In this document: one piece after another, positions 8,515-16,522 of the stretch
How positions within the stretch are numbered: position 1 is the stretch's first letter
How the letters are laid out: every line of letters begins with the position of its first letter
IMG/VR virus record: IMGVR_UViG_3300022602_000316
Coordinates: 1-28,764 of that record
Length of the DNA: 28,764 nucleotides
Direction: 5' to 3' (one strand)
From: a virus
Made by a program: the position numbers and the translations under genes
Notes under the pieces: generated by a model
Database searches by the model: none
What the model was told of the DNA's origin: nothing
The model's input: the letters and a program-made list of their open reading frames with translations, nothing else

Positions 8515-11415
8515 ATGTCATATAACATAACTAATTTTGATGGAACACCTTATGCTGTAGTAGCAGACGGCACAATTAATACCACTACAAGTCTTACTTT
8601 TATTGGTAAAAACTATGCCGGATACGGTGAAAAACAAAACGATAATTTTTTATGGTTATTGCAAAACTTTGCTAGTACAAGTCAGCCTGTAAAAACTACA
8701 ACAGGACAAACATGGTTTAACACAACCACAAGCGCATTAAAATTAAATGTATTTGATGGCGGTGGTTGGAAAACATTAGCGGTAAATCAAGTTGGACCTA
8801 CTTCGGGTGGAGGTCAAAATACTGCTGGAACTCCTACTTTAGGAGACATGTGGTATGACACAGTTAATAATCAATTAAAAGTATATAATGGATCCACTTA
8901 CATATTAGTAGGACCGCAAAGTGTAGCAGGGTTTGGCATTACCGAAATGCTTAGTACTACAATCGTAGATACAAATAATAACTCTCATCCTGTTCAAGAA
9001 GCTCTAGTAGATGGAAATATCTATTTCATAATTAGTTCGTATACTGATTTTACTCCTGAAGTTTCTATTCCTGGATTTTCAACTATATACCAAGGGATAA
9101 CATTAAATTCAAATTACAAAGTACACGGCACAAGCACAAACGCAGACAATTTAGGAAATAATCCTCCTAGTTTTTATGCTCCTGTTACAAATCCTGTATT
9201 TTTAACTAGTATTCAAGTACCAGACACTGGAGTCAATGTTGGTACTGCTATGACATTGTTAAATGTTAGTTCAACTCCAACCCTAAAATCTGCTTCAACA
9301 ACATTACAATTTCAAACCAGTGGCGGCGTAAATACACCATTAACTTTAGTTAATAATGATGTATTACCTAAAACTAATTTAAGCACAAATTTAGGAAGCT
9401 CTAGTCTTAAATTTAATAATTTGTATGCCGGTTATGTATTTTCAACAGCTCAAAAAGCCGACACATTAAATGATGGCAACGGTAACTATCAAACAGCTAG
9501 TGTATCTGGTGGTGCTAATACAATAGTAGTGAGAGATAATAACGGTGCTATAACTAGTGCTCATTTTATAGGTAAAGCAGATGCCGCTTCACAAGCGGAC
9601 CATGCTAATTTAGCTGACCATTCTACTTTAGCCGACATAGCTACTGTTGCAAATCAAGTTGATTGGAATAATATCTATCCTAACAAACCAAATAATTTTG
9701 TTTTTAATAATAATGCTACGTATAATATCAGTATTGTTGGAAATGTATTAGGTAATACAGAAGGACAACATAGTGGTAATGTAACTGGTAATGTAACTGG
9801 AAATTTATATGGAGATAGTTTTGGCAATCATTCGGGACAGCAGATTGGTGATGTCTTTGGCAATGTTATAGGCAATGTTCAAGGAAACATTATAGGAACA
9901 ATACATACTGCTACTGACCATTTTGTAGGAAATATATCGGGCAATCTTACTGGAAATGCTACCGGCGCAATACATACAGCTAGCAATCATTTTGCCGGCA
10001 ACTTGATAGGTAATGTAACTGGTAATGTAACTGGTAATGTAACTGGTAATGTAACTGGTAATGCCACAGGGGCAATTCATACTGCTACAAATTATTTCTT
10101 GGGTAATTTAACAGGTAATGTAATAGGTAATACCTCAGGAACTCATTCAGGCCCAGTTGTCGGTAATGTAACAGGTAATGTAACAGGTAATGTAACAGGT
10201 AATGTAACAGGCAACACCACAGGAACACATACTGGCCCAGTTATAGGTAGCGTGACTGGTAACGTAACTGGTACAATATATGCTCAAGGTGGTAGAATAT
10301 TTTTATCTGACGGAACGGCTGCTAATCCAAGTATTGCCTTTTACAGCGATGGCGCACAAGATACTGGTTTCTATTGGGGCGGAGATGGTTATATCAACAT
10401 TGCCAATAATGGTGCATATTCTGGACAGTTTGGTCCGGGAGGTAGTTTAGCATTAAATGGCACTGTTAGTGCTTCGGCGTTCTCGGGTAATTTAACAGGT
10501 AATTTAACAGGTAACAGTTATGGAACACATAATGGTCCTGTAATTGGCAATGTACAAGGAAATGCTAGCGGAACATCAAGTTCTATTACTAATCAGGGTA
10601 CGATAGCACCAGAAAATGGAACTAACGAGCCTAGTTATCAGCTTACTTTGCGTAGTATTTACAACAACGGATATCCAACAACTTATGGTAATTTAATTAC
10701 TCTAGGTGGTGCCGGAGGCGGTGAATTATTGATCGGATGGAGCGGCTCGACTGGTGCCCATGCTGATAATTATATCCGCAGTCGTAGAGATGTAGCTAAT
10801 ACTTGGAGCCCATGGGCTAAAGTTTTAACTGATGTTAATTTTGGTTCATTACTGGCAACAGTAGCAACATCAGGGAACTATAACGATTTAAGTAATACAC
10901 CTTCTATTCCTAATCCTGTTATAATTGCCCAAAATTTAAATAAAAATTTACAAAACATAGTAGAAACTATTGTTGGTACAATTGATATGCATCAGTCAGG
11001 CGGCTCAAATTACGAAGGCGGAATTATTAACGGACCTAGCGGTGGTTGGACGACAAGTTATTATAACTGGGGTTATGCGAATCAATCAGGCGGCTCAGTT
11101 ACATTAACTGTGGATCTAGCAAGTTTTTTACAACTTAGTAACAATCCAGCAGATTTAACCTGGAAAGGTAATTATGATTTGAATGTTCAATCTTCAATTA
11201 CTAGAATTTATGATGGAAGAAACAATTATTATGGTTTAGATCCGGTCACATGGTCTGTACAAGTCAGTGAATATACATCTAACAGATATGATGGTAACTA
11301 TGGCAAATTTAATATAACTGTATCTACCAGCGGTGACCATTATTATCATGGAACTAGTGTAGAAGCAAGTTGGATCGGGATAGGAAGTAGGACAAATAAT
11401 GTCTATAACCCGTAA
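8515..11415 (+). CDS. Long tail fibre paralog with GNVTGN repeat shaft
   Basis: 966 residues. The N-terminal module is shared with the other fibre genes here (SLTFIGKNYAGYG, DNFLWLLQNF, GQTWFN, then GDMWYD). Residues about 408-595 form a repeat shaft of GN(V/L/A)TG units interleaved with longer units around (A/T)IHTAxxxF and GTHxGP. Such glycine-asparagine repeats suggest a regular triple-stranded beta structure. After this come an IAFYSDGAQDTGFYW segment and, at about 703-775, a part ending in RSRRDVANTWSPWAKV that resembles pyocin-knob-type fibre domains. The C-terminal 150 residues are Tyr/Asn/Gly-rich and may be the receptor-binding tip. At DNA level the shaft contains two perfect 12-base tandem arrays. 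The last 17 bases overlap the next gene. Confidence 0.8.
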   Translation: MSYNITNFDGTPYAVVADGTINTTTSLTFIGKNYAGYGEKQNDNFLWLLQNFASTSQPVKTTTGQTWFNTTTSALKLNVFDGGGWKTLAVNQVGPTSGGGQNTAGTPTLGDMWYDTVNNQLKVYNGSTYILVGPQSVAGFGITEMLSTTIVDTNNNSHPVQEALVDGNIYFIISSYTDFTPEVSIPGFSTIYQGITLNSNYKVHGTSTNADNLGNNPPSFYAPVTNPVFLTSIQVPDTGVNVGTAMTLLNVSSTPTLKSASTTLQFQTSGGVNTPLTLVNNDVLPKTNLSTNLGSSSLKFNNLYAGYVFSTAQKADTLNDGNGNYQTASVSGGANTIVVRDNNGAITSAHFIGKADAASQADHANLADHSTLADIATVANQVDWNNIYPNKPNNFVFNNNATYNISIVGNVLGNTEGQHSGNVTGNVTGNLYGDSFGNHSGQQIGDVFGNVIGNVQGNIIGTIHTATDHFVGNISGNLTGNATGAIHTASNHFAGNLIGNVTGNVTGNVTGNVTGNATGAIHTATNYFLGNLTGNVIGNTSGTHSGPVVGNVTGNVTGNVTGNVTGNTTGTHTGPVIGSVTGNVTGTIYAQGGRIFLSDGTAANPSIAFYSDGAQDTGFYWGGDGYINIANNGAYSGQFGPGGSLALNGTVSASAFSGNLTGNLTGNSYGTHNGPVIGNVQGNASGTSSSITNQGTIAPENGTNEPSYQLTLRSIYNNGYPTTYGNLITLGGAGGGELLIGWSGSTGAHADNYIRSRRDVANTWSPWAKVLTDVNFGSLLATVATSGNYNDLSNTPSIPNPVIIAQNLNKNLQNIVETIVGTIDMHQSGGSNYEGGIINGPSGGWTTSYYNWGYANQSGGSVTLTVDLASFLQLSNNPADLTWKGNYDLNVQSSITRIYDGRNNYYGLDPVTWSVQVSEYTSNRYDGNYGKFNITVSTSGDHYYHGTSVEASWIGIGSRTNNVYNP
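10009..10056 (+). repeat. 12-base tandem array, T variant (4 perfect copies)
   Basis: Four consecutive perfect copies of GGTAATGTAACT inside the fibre gene, each encoding Gly-Asn-Val-Thr in frame, followed by a degenerate fifth unit. Copy-number change would lengthen or shorten the fibre shaft by four residues per unit without a frameshift. Confidence 0.95.
10162..10209 (+). repeat. 12-base tandem array, A variant (4 perfect copies)
   Basis: Four consecutive perfect copies of GGTAATGTAACA, also encoding Gly-Asn-Val-Thr in frame. Every copy ends in A whereas every copy in the upstream array ends in T, a synonymous difference (ACA against ACT). This suggests that each array expanded separately from its own seed unit. 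Confidence 0.95.
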
Positions 11416-12397
11416 ATTTAGTATACCTTATACCGAAGGGTCATTAGCGGCATTACAGGATTTGGATATAGATTCTATTTCTGATATCTACTTTAGTGAT
11501 AATCGTTTTGGTAGTGCCAGAAGTTTATTTGGTTCTAAGGAAATGTTTGATGAACTTTATGCTATACGTGATAAGTATGGTATAAAATTACATTATCTTA
11601 TTAACCCTAGTCTGTATAGCAACGAATTTTACGGACAAGTTTTTGATTTAATAGACCATGTTAAAGATATAGACGTAGACATGGTTACACTTAATAATTC
11701 TTATTTGTTAAGATCTAATATTATTAAGGATTTTCAAAAGAATAAACCCGATATTGTCTTAAAAAATAGTGTCAATAATCTAGTGCGTACCTTAAAAGAT
11801 TTTGTGTTTATGCATGAAGTGTTACACCTTACACATATTATTGTTGATAGAAGTCTTAATAGAGATTTAGATACACTGCGTAAGATGAGTAACTATGCTA
11901 AACAGCATGATATTAAAATTACAATGTTAGTAAATGAGGGTTGTATAGTAGATTGTAAATGGAAACAATGGGATGATTTAATTATTAGCCAAGTTAAGAT
12001 ACATGATAAAAGAGATCTAACTTCTAATGTACACAATAATTTAGGATGTGTGAGTTATTTTAAGGAAAATCCAGCAGAATGGTTAAAAACCGCATTTACA
12101 TTTCCTAACGATTTAGGTAAATTTGACGGATTAGTAGATGTAATTAAACTGGCAGGTCGTGGATATCCTATTGAAAGATGGAAACGTGTTGTAGATGCTT
12201 ACCAGAGATCTAGCGGCAACATACGTTTTGGAGAAATTTTAAGTACAACCGGGCATACGCCGTTGGCACTTACCATAATCAATGATATAACTGAATTAGG
12301 GTTTAATCAGCTAACTAATAATTGTAAGACAGTTTGTGGCATTGAGTGCGATCATTGTGATAAAGTATATGATAAATTAATAAAGGTTACAGCATGA
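11399..12397 (+). CDS. Peptidase-U32-like TIM-barrel protein with cysteine clusters (putative Fe-S enzyme)
   Basis: 332 residues, no signal peptide or membrane segment. The layout resembles the U32 family (UbiU/UbiV, TrhP, RlhA): alternating strands and helices, KLHYLINP near 64-70, IIVDRSLNRDLDTL near 147-160, then LVNEGCIVDC with Cys182 and Cys186, Cys217, and VIKLAGRGYPIERWKRVVDAY near 248-268, which matches the U32 pattern of an IKL.GR motif before a helix ending in AY. The C-terminus adds C309-x3-C313-x3-C317-x2-C320. Characterised U32 relatives hold a 4Fe-4S cluster on four cysteines and several carry out oxygen-independent hydroxylation of RNA or quinone precursors. A similar Fe-S role is inferred here. 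It overlaps the fibre gene before it by 17 bases and the next gene by 4 (ATGA), so it belongs to the tail operon. The family call comes from motif reading and is not certain. Confidence 0.6.
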   Translation: MSITRKFSIPYTEGSLAALQDLDIDSISDIYFSDNRFGSARSLFGSKEMFDELYAIRDKYGIKLHYLINPSLYSNEFYGQVFDLIDHVKDIDVDMVTLNNSYLLRSNIIKDFQKNKPDIVLKNSVNNLVRTLKDFVFMHEVLHLTHIIVDRSLNRDLDTLRKMSNYAKQHDIKITMLVNEGCIVDCKWKQWDDLIISQVKIHDKRDLTSNVHNNLGCVSYFKENPAEWLKTAFTFPNDLGKFDGLVDVIKLAGRGYPIERWKRVVDAYQRSSGNIRFGEILSTTGHTPLALTIINDITELGFNQLTNNCKTVCGIECDHCDKVYDKLIKVTA

Positions 12398-13074
12398 CAG
12401 ATACAACTTTACCCCCAGGAGTCAAAGTATCTACTGGTTGGACAGCAGATAAACAATATAGCATAGCTTTTTCTATGACTACCAGATTAATCACTGGTAT
12501 ATATGGATCTGTTGCTTCTTTTTCAGATATTACACATCCTGATTCAGATATTGAAATACACTATCTTGGACAAGTTACAGAACAGCTTTATAATGATATA
12601 GCTGAAAGTATATTGTCTCCCAGTCAACTAGCTTTCTGGACAGCAGACAATACTTTTAAAATGAGAAAAGCTATTGTAAATTTTGGTCCAAACACATATC
12701 TAGATAGCAAAAAGAAATCTGTTGTTGGAGTAGATAATTTAATTACTTTAATTCCACAGATTGTAGATCAAAATGGAGTACAATGTACAGATATTACAGA
12801 AATAGGAATTAAAAATCTACAGAAATTAGATTTTCCTATCAGTATAAATGGAGCAGATACCAGTATATACAAGTCTACAACAACAAATGGCGGATCGGTT
12901 ACGTTTCAATTAGACAAAATAGGATACGCATCCATTAGATTTAAAGCCCTAGTACCAGAACTAAGCACAGTTTGGCTTAGTATATACCCTGAATTATATG
13001 GATATGATGCCGACCAAATGATAGCGTTTAATACTTGGGTAAACAGTAATCAGTCAACGCCAAATACAGTATAA
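12394..13074 (+). CDS. Unknown protein coupled to the U32-like gene
   Basis: 226 residues, not recognised. There is no signal peptide, membrane segment or clear catalytic motif. The sequence is mostly beta-type with YSIAFSMTTRLITGIYGSVASF near the N-terminus and a Pro/Ser-rich middle; the last third (GYASIRFKALVPELSTVWLSIYPELYG) looks like a small beta-sandwich. The start overlaps the U32-like gene by four bases (ATGA) and the gene is followed by a TATAAATA element that overlaps its stop codon. Its place between two fibre paralogs suggests a virion-associated protein, a fibre assembly factor, or a partner or substrate of the U32-like enzyme. None of these is shown by the sequence. Confidence 0.6.
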   Translation: MTDTTLPPGVKVSTGWTADKQYSIAFSMTTRLITGIYGSVASFSDITHPDSDIEIHYLGQVTEQLYNDIAESILSPSQLAFWTADNTFKMRKAIVNFGPNTYLDSKKKSVVGVDNLITLIPQIVDQNGVQCTDITEIGIKNLQKLDFPISINGADTSIYKSTTTNGGSVTFQLDKIGYASIRFKALVPELSTVWLSIYPELYGYDADQMIAFNTWVNSNQSTPNTV

Positions 13075-13077
13075 ATA
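13070..13077 (+). promoter_or_regulatory. Candidate T4-like late promoter TATAAATA
   Basis: An exact TATAAATA overlaps the TAA stop of the upstream gene and lies 20 bases before the ATG at 13098, with an AAGGA ribosome-binding site in between. This matches the T4 late promoter core and the spacing seen ahead of the 3960 gene. Confidence 0.55.
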
Positions 13078-13097
13078 TAGAATAAGGAAAGAGCGAC

Positions 13098-15170
13098 ATG
13101 TCATATACAATTTACCATTATAACCCAAATTTACCAGCGATAACTACAGTTGCCGATGGTACAGTTGATACAACAACTGATCTTAAATTGATTGGTAAAA
13201 GTTATGCTGGATACGGTTTAGCACAAAACGAAAATTTTGTTTATTTGTTAGAAAATTTTGCTAATAGCGTTGCTCCAGTTAACCCGCTGACAGGACAGAT
13301 TTGGTATGATAGCTCTTCTGCTAAAATTAAATTTTATGATGGTACTCAATTCCGCGTAGTAGGCGGAGCAGATGTAAGTGCTACAACTCCATCGGGATTA
13401 AGTTTAGGTGACTTTTGGTTTGATACCCAAAGTAATCAGTTATTTGCTTATAATGGTTCTAGTTATACATTGATTGGTCCACAAGCAGTTAATGGTTCTG
13501 CTAATACACAGATGCAGAGTATTAGCCTTAAAGATACAGCAGGTGGATCACATGCTGTAATTGCCGCGTACGATAATGGTAATGTAATTTTTACTATTAG
13601 CAGTGATTCGGCATTTGAACAAGATTCAACAGCAAATGCTACATTGGGATTCAGCACTGGATATGATTGGATTTATAAAGGTGTTACACTAGTTAATACA
13701 AATAATCCTTCTCAGATTGGTGTTACAAACGGGACTCTTGATACATCTAGCAATTCAAACGACACTAATTTATTTAGATTCTGGGGAACTGCTACTAACG
13801 CAGACCAATTAGGCGGTGTTAGTGCTAGCGGATATGTTTTAAGTAGCAATGCTGTGTTTGGTACACAAGTTAATTTTAGCGACCAAGGTTATACAGTAGG
13901 TGCTAGTGTTAAGTTACAAGTATTCAATGATGGTAATACTACGCCAACTTTCAGAAGCACAGTAAACAGTACTCCTATAGTATTTGAAACAACAAACTCT
14001 AGTAGTCAAATATTAGTTCCTTTACAGTTACTTAATAATCAAGTATTACCAGGTTCGGATTTATCATGCGATTTAGGTGCGAATACTGGAGGCGGACAAA
14101 CTGGTACAAGCCAACAGCGTTGGAGAAATATATATGCTAGTTATGTTTATGCTACAGCACAGCAAGCGGATGCCTTAACAATCCAGCCATCGGTATCTGG
14201 AGCTAACCAAGCAAGCATTGCCAATTATACTAGTGGAACTAGTATTGTCGCTAGAGATGCTGGCGGCAATATCAATGTAACTCAAATGAATGGTATTGCT
14301 ACTAGCGCAAATCAGTTATTATTGGGTACTAATTATGTTCCAACGGCAGTTACAAATACTGCCAGCACAATTATGGCTAGAGATGCTAGCGGTAACACAT
14401 CTGTAAACATTTTAACAGGTACAGCTACTCAAGCAAATACGCTAGCATTTAATGGTGGGTATGTAAACGCAACAAACGCAGGAACAGCAAGTACTATTGT
14501 AGCACGTGACAGTAGTGGCAATTTTACTGCTAGTACAATTACAGCCAATTTAACAGGTAACGTAACAGGCATTTTAACAGGTAATGTTAAAGCAACTGAT
14601 AATTCAGTATTAGTCGATGCTACGGCAAAAGCATTTACTGGTAATCTAACTGGTAACGTAACTGGTATTGCTAGTAAAGCAACTACACTAATTGTTAACG
14701 GTACAACATACGAATCAGCAACTACAGCTAGTACAGCTAGTACAGTAGTTGCTAGAGATAGTTCAGGTAATGTATATGCTGGAATATTTTATGGAACTGC
14801 TACTAGTGCTAACTATGCCGACTTAGCAGAAAAATATTTGGCAGATAAAGAATATGAAGCCGGTACAGTTGTTAGTGTAGGCGGCGCTGCAGAAGTTACT
14901 GCCTGTAGTTATGGTGAGTTGGCTATTGGTGTTGTAAGTATTAACCCAGCTTATAGAATGAATGAAAGCCTAGAAGGCGGTACTTTTATTGCACTAAAAG
15001 GTCGTGTTCCAGTTAAGGTTACAGGAGCAGTACGTAAAGGACAGCGTTTGGTAGCAAGTTCAAATGGAACTGCTGTAGCTGCAGTTCCACACGCAAACGA
15101 TGTATTTGCGGTAGCATTAGAATCTAGTGATGATATCAATGTTAAACTAATAGAATGTGTAATTTTATAA
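13098..15170 (+). CDS. Tail fibre paralog with conserved C-terminal domain
   Basis: 690 residues. The N-terminus is the shared fibre module (DLKLIGKSYAGYG, ENFVYLLENF, GQIWYD, then GDFWFD). The centre contains repeats with the pattern (A/T)xTA(S/G)TI(V/M)ARD(A/S)xGN and a few GNLTGNVTG units like those in the 8515 gene. From about residue 573 a compact domain follows: YADLAEKY, AGTVVSVGG, IGVVS.NPAYRMN, then ALKGRVPVKVTGAVRKGQRLVAS. This end is common on aquatic phage fibres and loosely resembles the C-terminal chaperone or autoprotease-type domains of other phage fibres; I see no residues that prove self-cleavage. AAGGA precedes the ATG. It is the fourth member of the paralog set, separated from the others by two non-fibre genes. 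Confidence 0.75.
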   Translation: MSYTIYHYNPNLPAITTVADGTVDTTTDLKLIGKSYAGYGLAQNENFVYLLENFANSVAPVNPLTGQIWYDSSSAKIKFYDGTQFRVVGGADVSATTPSGLSLGDFWFDTQSNQLFAYNGSSYTLIGPQAVNGSANTQMQSISLKDTAGGSHAVIAAYDNGNVIFTISSDSAFEQDSTANATLGFSTGYDWIYKGVTLVNTNNPSQIGVTNGTLDTSSNSNDTNLFRFWGTATNADQLGGVSASGYVLSSNAVFGTQVNFSDQGYTVGASVKLQVFNDGNTTPTFRSTVNSTPIVFETTNSSSQILVPLQLLNNQVLPGSDLSCDLGANTGGGQTGTSQQRWRNIYASYVYATAQQADALTIQPSVSGANQASIANYTSGTSIVARDAGGNINVTQMNGIATSANQLLLGTNYVPTAVTNTASTIMARDASGNTSVNILTGTATQANTLAFNGGYVNATNAGTASTIVARDSSGNFTASTITANLTGNVTGILTGNVKATDNSVLVDATAKAFTGNLTGNVTGIASKATTLIVNGTTYESATTASTASTVVARDSSGNVYAGIFYGTATSANYADLAEKYLADKEYEAGTVVSVGGAAEVTACSYGELAIGVVSINPAYRMNESLEGGTFIALKGRVPVKVTGAVRKGQRLVASSNGTAVAAVPHANDVFAVALESSDDINVKLIECVIL

Positions 15171-15173
15171 ATA
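15166..15173 (+). promoter_or_regulatory. Candidate T4-like late promoter TATAAATA
   Basis: An exact TATAAATA overlaps the stop codon of the fibre gene and lies 25 bases before the ATG at 15199. It is the second exact match to the T4 late core in this arm with the same stop-overlapping placement. Confidence 0.55.
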
Positions 15174-15198
15174 AAATACTTTAATTGTAGAGGATTAT

Positions 15199-16110
15199 AT
15201 GGCATCAGTAGGTTCAAAAATATTAGCAAGCGATTTTAATGGTGTTCAATCGACTATTAATACAGTGTTGGGAACATACTATGGCCAGTCAGTTACTAGT
15301 AGTCAAGTTTCAGCAACAACATCAAAAATTACTGCAGCTCAATGGCAAGCACTATACGTAGATACTTTAAAAACTTACAATCACCAAAATTATGTAAATG
15401 GTACTTTGACCTATCCATCCACAAATAATACAGTTAAAGCTGCAGATTTTTTAGCATATCAAACAATGGCAAATAGTTGTTTGACTAATTATACACAATT
15501 CCTTTCAGGGTATTCGGCAACTCAAGCATTTAGCGCATTATCAATACCAGGTGGATGGGGCAATAGTTCAACTAACACAGCTATCCACACTCTTTCAGTG
15601 GTGTTTGCTAACGCAAATTACGCTAGTTATTATTTTAATGCCGGCGGACAAATAAGATTTACAGCTAGTTTGGCCAGCAACGGTAGTGCTAAAGATAATA
15701 GTTGGAGCAGTATGTTAAATCATATGGGAACTATAGCGTTTGGTTCGGATACTACAACAACATTATCAGGAGCCACTACACCTGGCACTGGATCCAACGT
15801 AGGGTTTCATCAATTAACTGGATCTTATCAGCAGATCTACTCTAAAGGTACAGAAAACTCTACCTATACGCCAAACACTTATAATATCTACGCTAGTATT
15901 AGTGGTGGAACAATAACTTTTAAAATAGAATTTGAAGATTTGTCAGGACCAGCTTATCAAGGTATATATAATATTGACGAAGCAGTAGGTGGTACAGCTA
16001 CTAGTTCAACTTCTTTATACTATGCTTCTGGATCGGGACAAGTATCAGTAACAAGTTATTTGCCAAGTCTTGGTACTAATAGCTACGCCTATAGTACTCC
16101 AAATCCTTAA
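15199..16110 (+). CDS. Virion structural protein, probably tail-associated
   Basis: 303 residues. The start ATG follows a GAGG ribosome-binding site. The N-terminal part (SKILASDFNGVQSTINTVLG, then ITAAQWQAL) looks helical and the C-terminal two thirds are beta-rich with YYFNAGGQIRFTASL near residue 145, a motif I recognise from structural proteins of T4-like aquatic phages. There is no membrane segment. It closes the late virion operon: its stop is followed within 13 bases by a sigma70-type promoter for the next cassette. Exact virion location is unknown. Confidence 0.65.
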   Translation: MASVGSKILASDFNGVQSTINTVLGTYYGQSVTSSQVSATTSKITAAQWQALYVDTLKTYNHQNYVNGTLTYPSTNNTVKAADFLAYQTMANSCLTNYTQFLSGYSATQAFSALSIPGGWGNSSTNTAIHTLSVVFANANYASYYFNAGGQIRFTASLASNGSAKDNSWSSMLNHMGTIAFGSDTTTTLSGATTPGTGSNVGFHQLTGSYQQIYSKGTENSTYTPNTYNIYASISGGTITFKIEFEDLSGPAYQGIYNIDEAVGGTATSSTSLYYASGSGQVSVTSYLPSLGTNSYAYSTPNP

Positions 16111-16122
16111 TACCAATATCCA

Positions 16123-16151
16123 TTGACAAACTAATTACAGTAGCGTATTAT
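16123..16151 (+). promoter_or_regulatory. Sigma70-type promoter for the glycosyltransferase cassette
   Basis: TTGACA at 16123-16128, a 17-base spacer, then TATTAT at 16146-16151: full -35 consensus, one mismatch in -10 and ideal spacing. Transcription would start near 16158, and a CGGAG ribosome-binding site and ATG follow at 16161 and 16172. It marks the switch from late virion genes to a cassette that host RNA polymerase could read directly. Confidence 0.85.
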
Positions 16152-16171
16152 AGTACACTACGGAGTTTGTC

Positions 16172-16522
16172 ATGGACGAAAGAATAGAAAAAGCCTTTGC
16201 TGTTGCCAATTATATGTCAACACTGAGCAATCAAAGAAGAATACTATTAGAAGAATATAGTCAAAAACTAGTATTCTACATCAATGGTGCTAGTTTTAAA
16301 ATAACACCAGAATTAATTACTTTTACTAAAACTATTTTAGATCTTGGCTATACAGAAGATGTGGCTTTTATTGATGCAAATAATTTTCCTGTCATCATAA
16401 ATGATGTACAAGATTTTTTCGATAAAATTAGTCTTACTTATTTTGAATCGACTAATGATTATGCGGCTAGATATGCTGATTTAAAAAGCAAAAGAAAAAT
16501 TTCTGATATAGTAGAGCTATGA
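16172..16522 (+). CDS. Small conserved T4-like phage protein of unknown function
   Basis: 116 residues, soluble and probably mostly helical. The N-terminal ANYMSTLSNQRRILLEEYSQ followed by LVFYINGASFKIT is a pattern I recognise from uncharacterised proteins of T4-like cyanophages and relatives. No catalytic motif is visible. It is the first gene behind the sigma70-type promoter, so it should be made early and strongly. The next gene starts inside its last codons (ATGA overlap), which ties it to the putative glycosyltransferases downstream. Confidence 0.65.
   Translation: MDERIEKAFAVANYMSTLSNQRRILLEEYSQKLVFYINGASFKITPELITFTKTILDLGYTEDVAFIDANNFPVIINDVQDFFDKISLTYFESTNDYAARYADLKSKRKISDIVEL

Noticed and set aside
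9805-10080. Minus-strand open frame across the fibre repeat region
   Set aside because: It only reflects the low-complexity repeats read backwards, has no ribosome-binding site and lies inside a clear fibre gene.
10009-10209. Tandem arrays as a possible CRISPR
   Set aside because: Units are 12 bases, directly adjacent without spacers, and encode in-frame Gly-Asn-Val-Thr within a fibre protein.
11399-12397. C-terminal CGIECDHC as a radical-SAM motif
   Set aside because: It has CX3CX2C spacing, but it sits at the extreme C-terminus rather than near the N-terminal strand of a radical-SAM barrel, and the rest of the protein looks U32-like.
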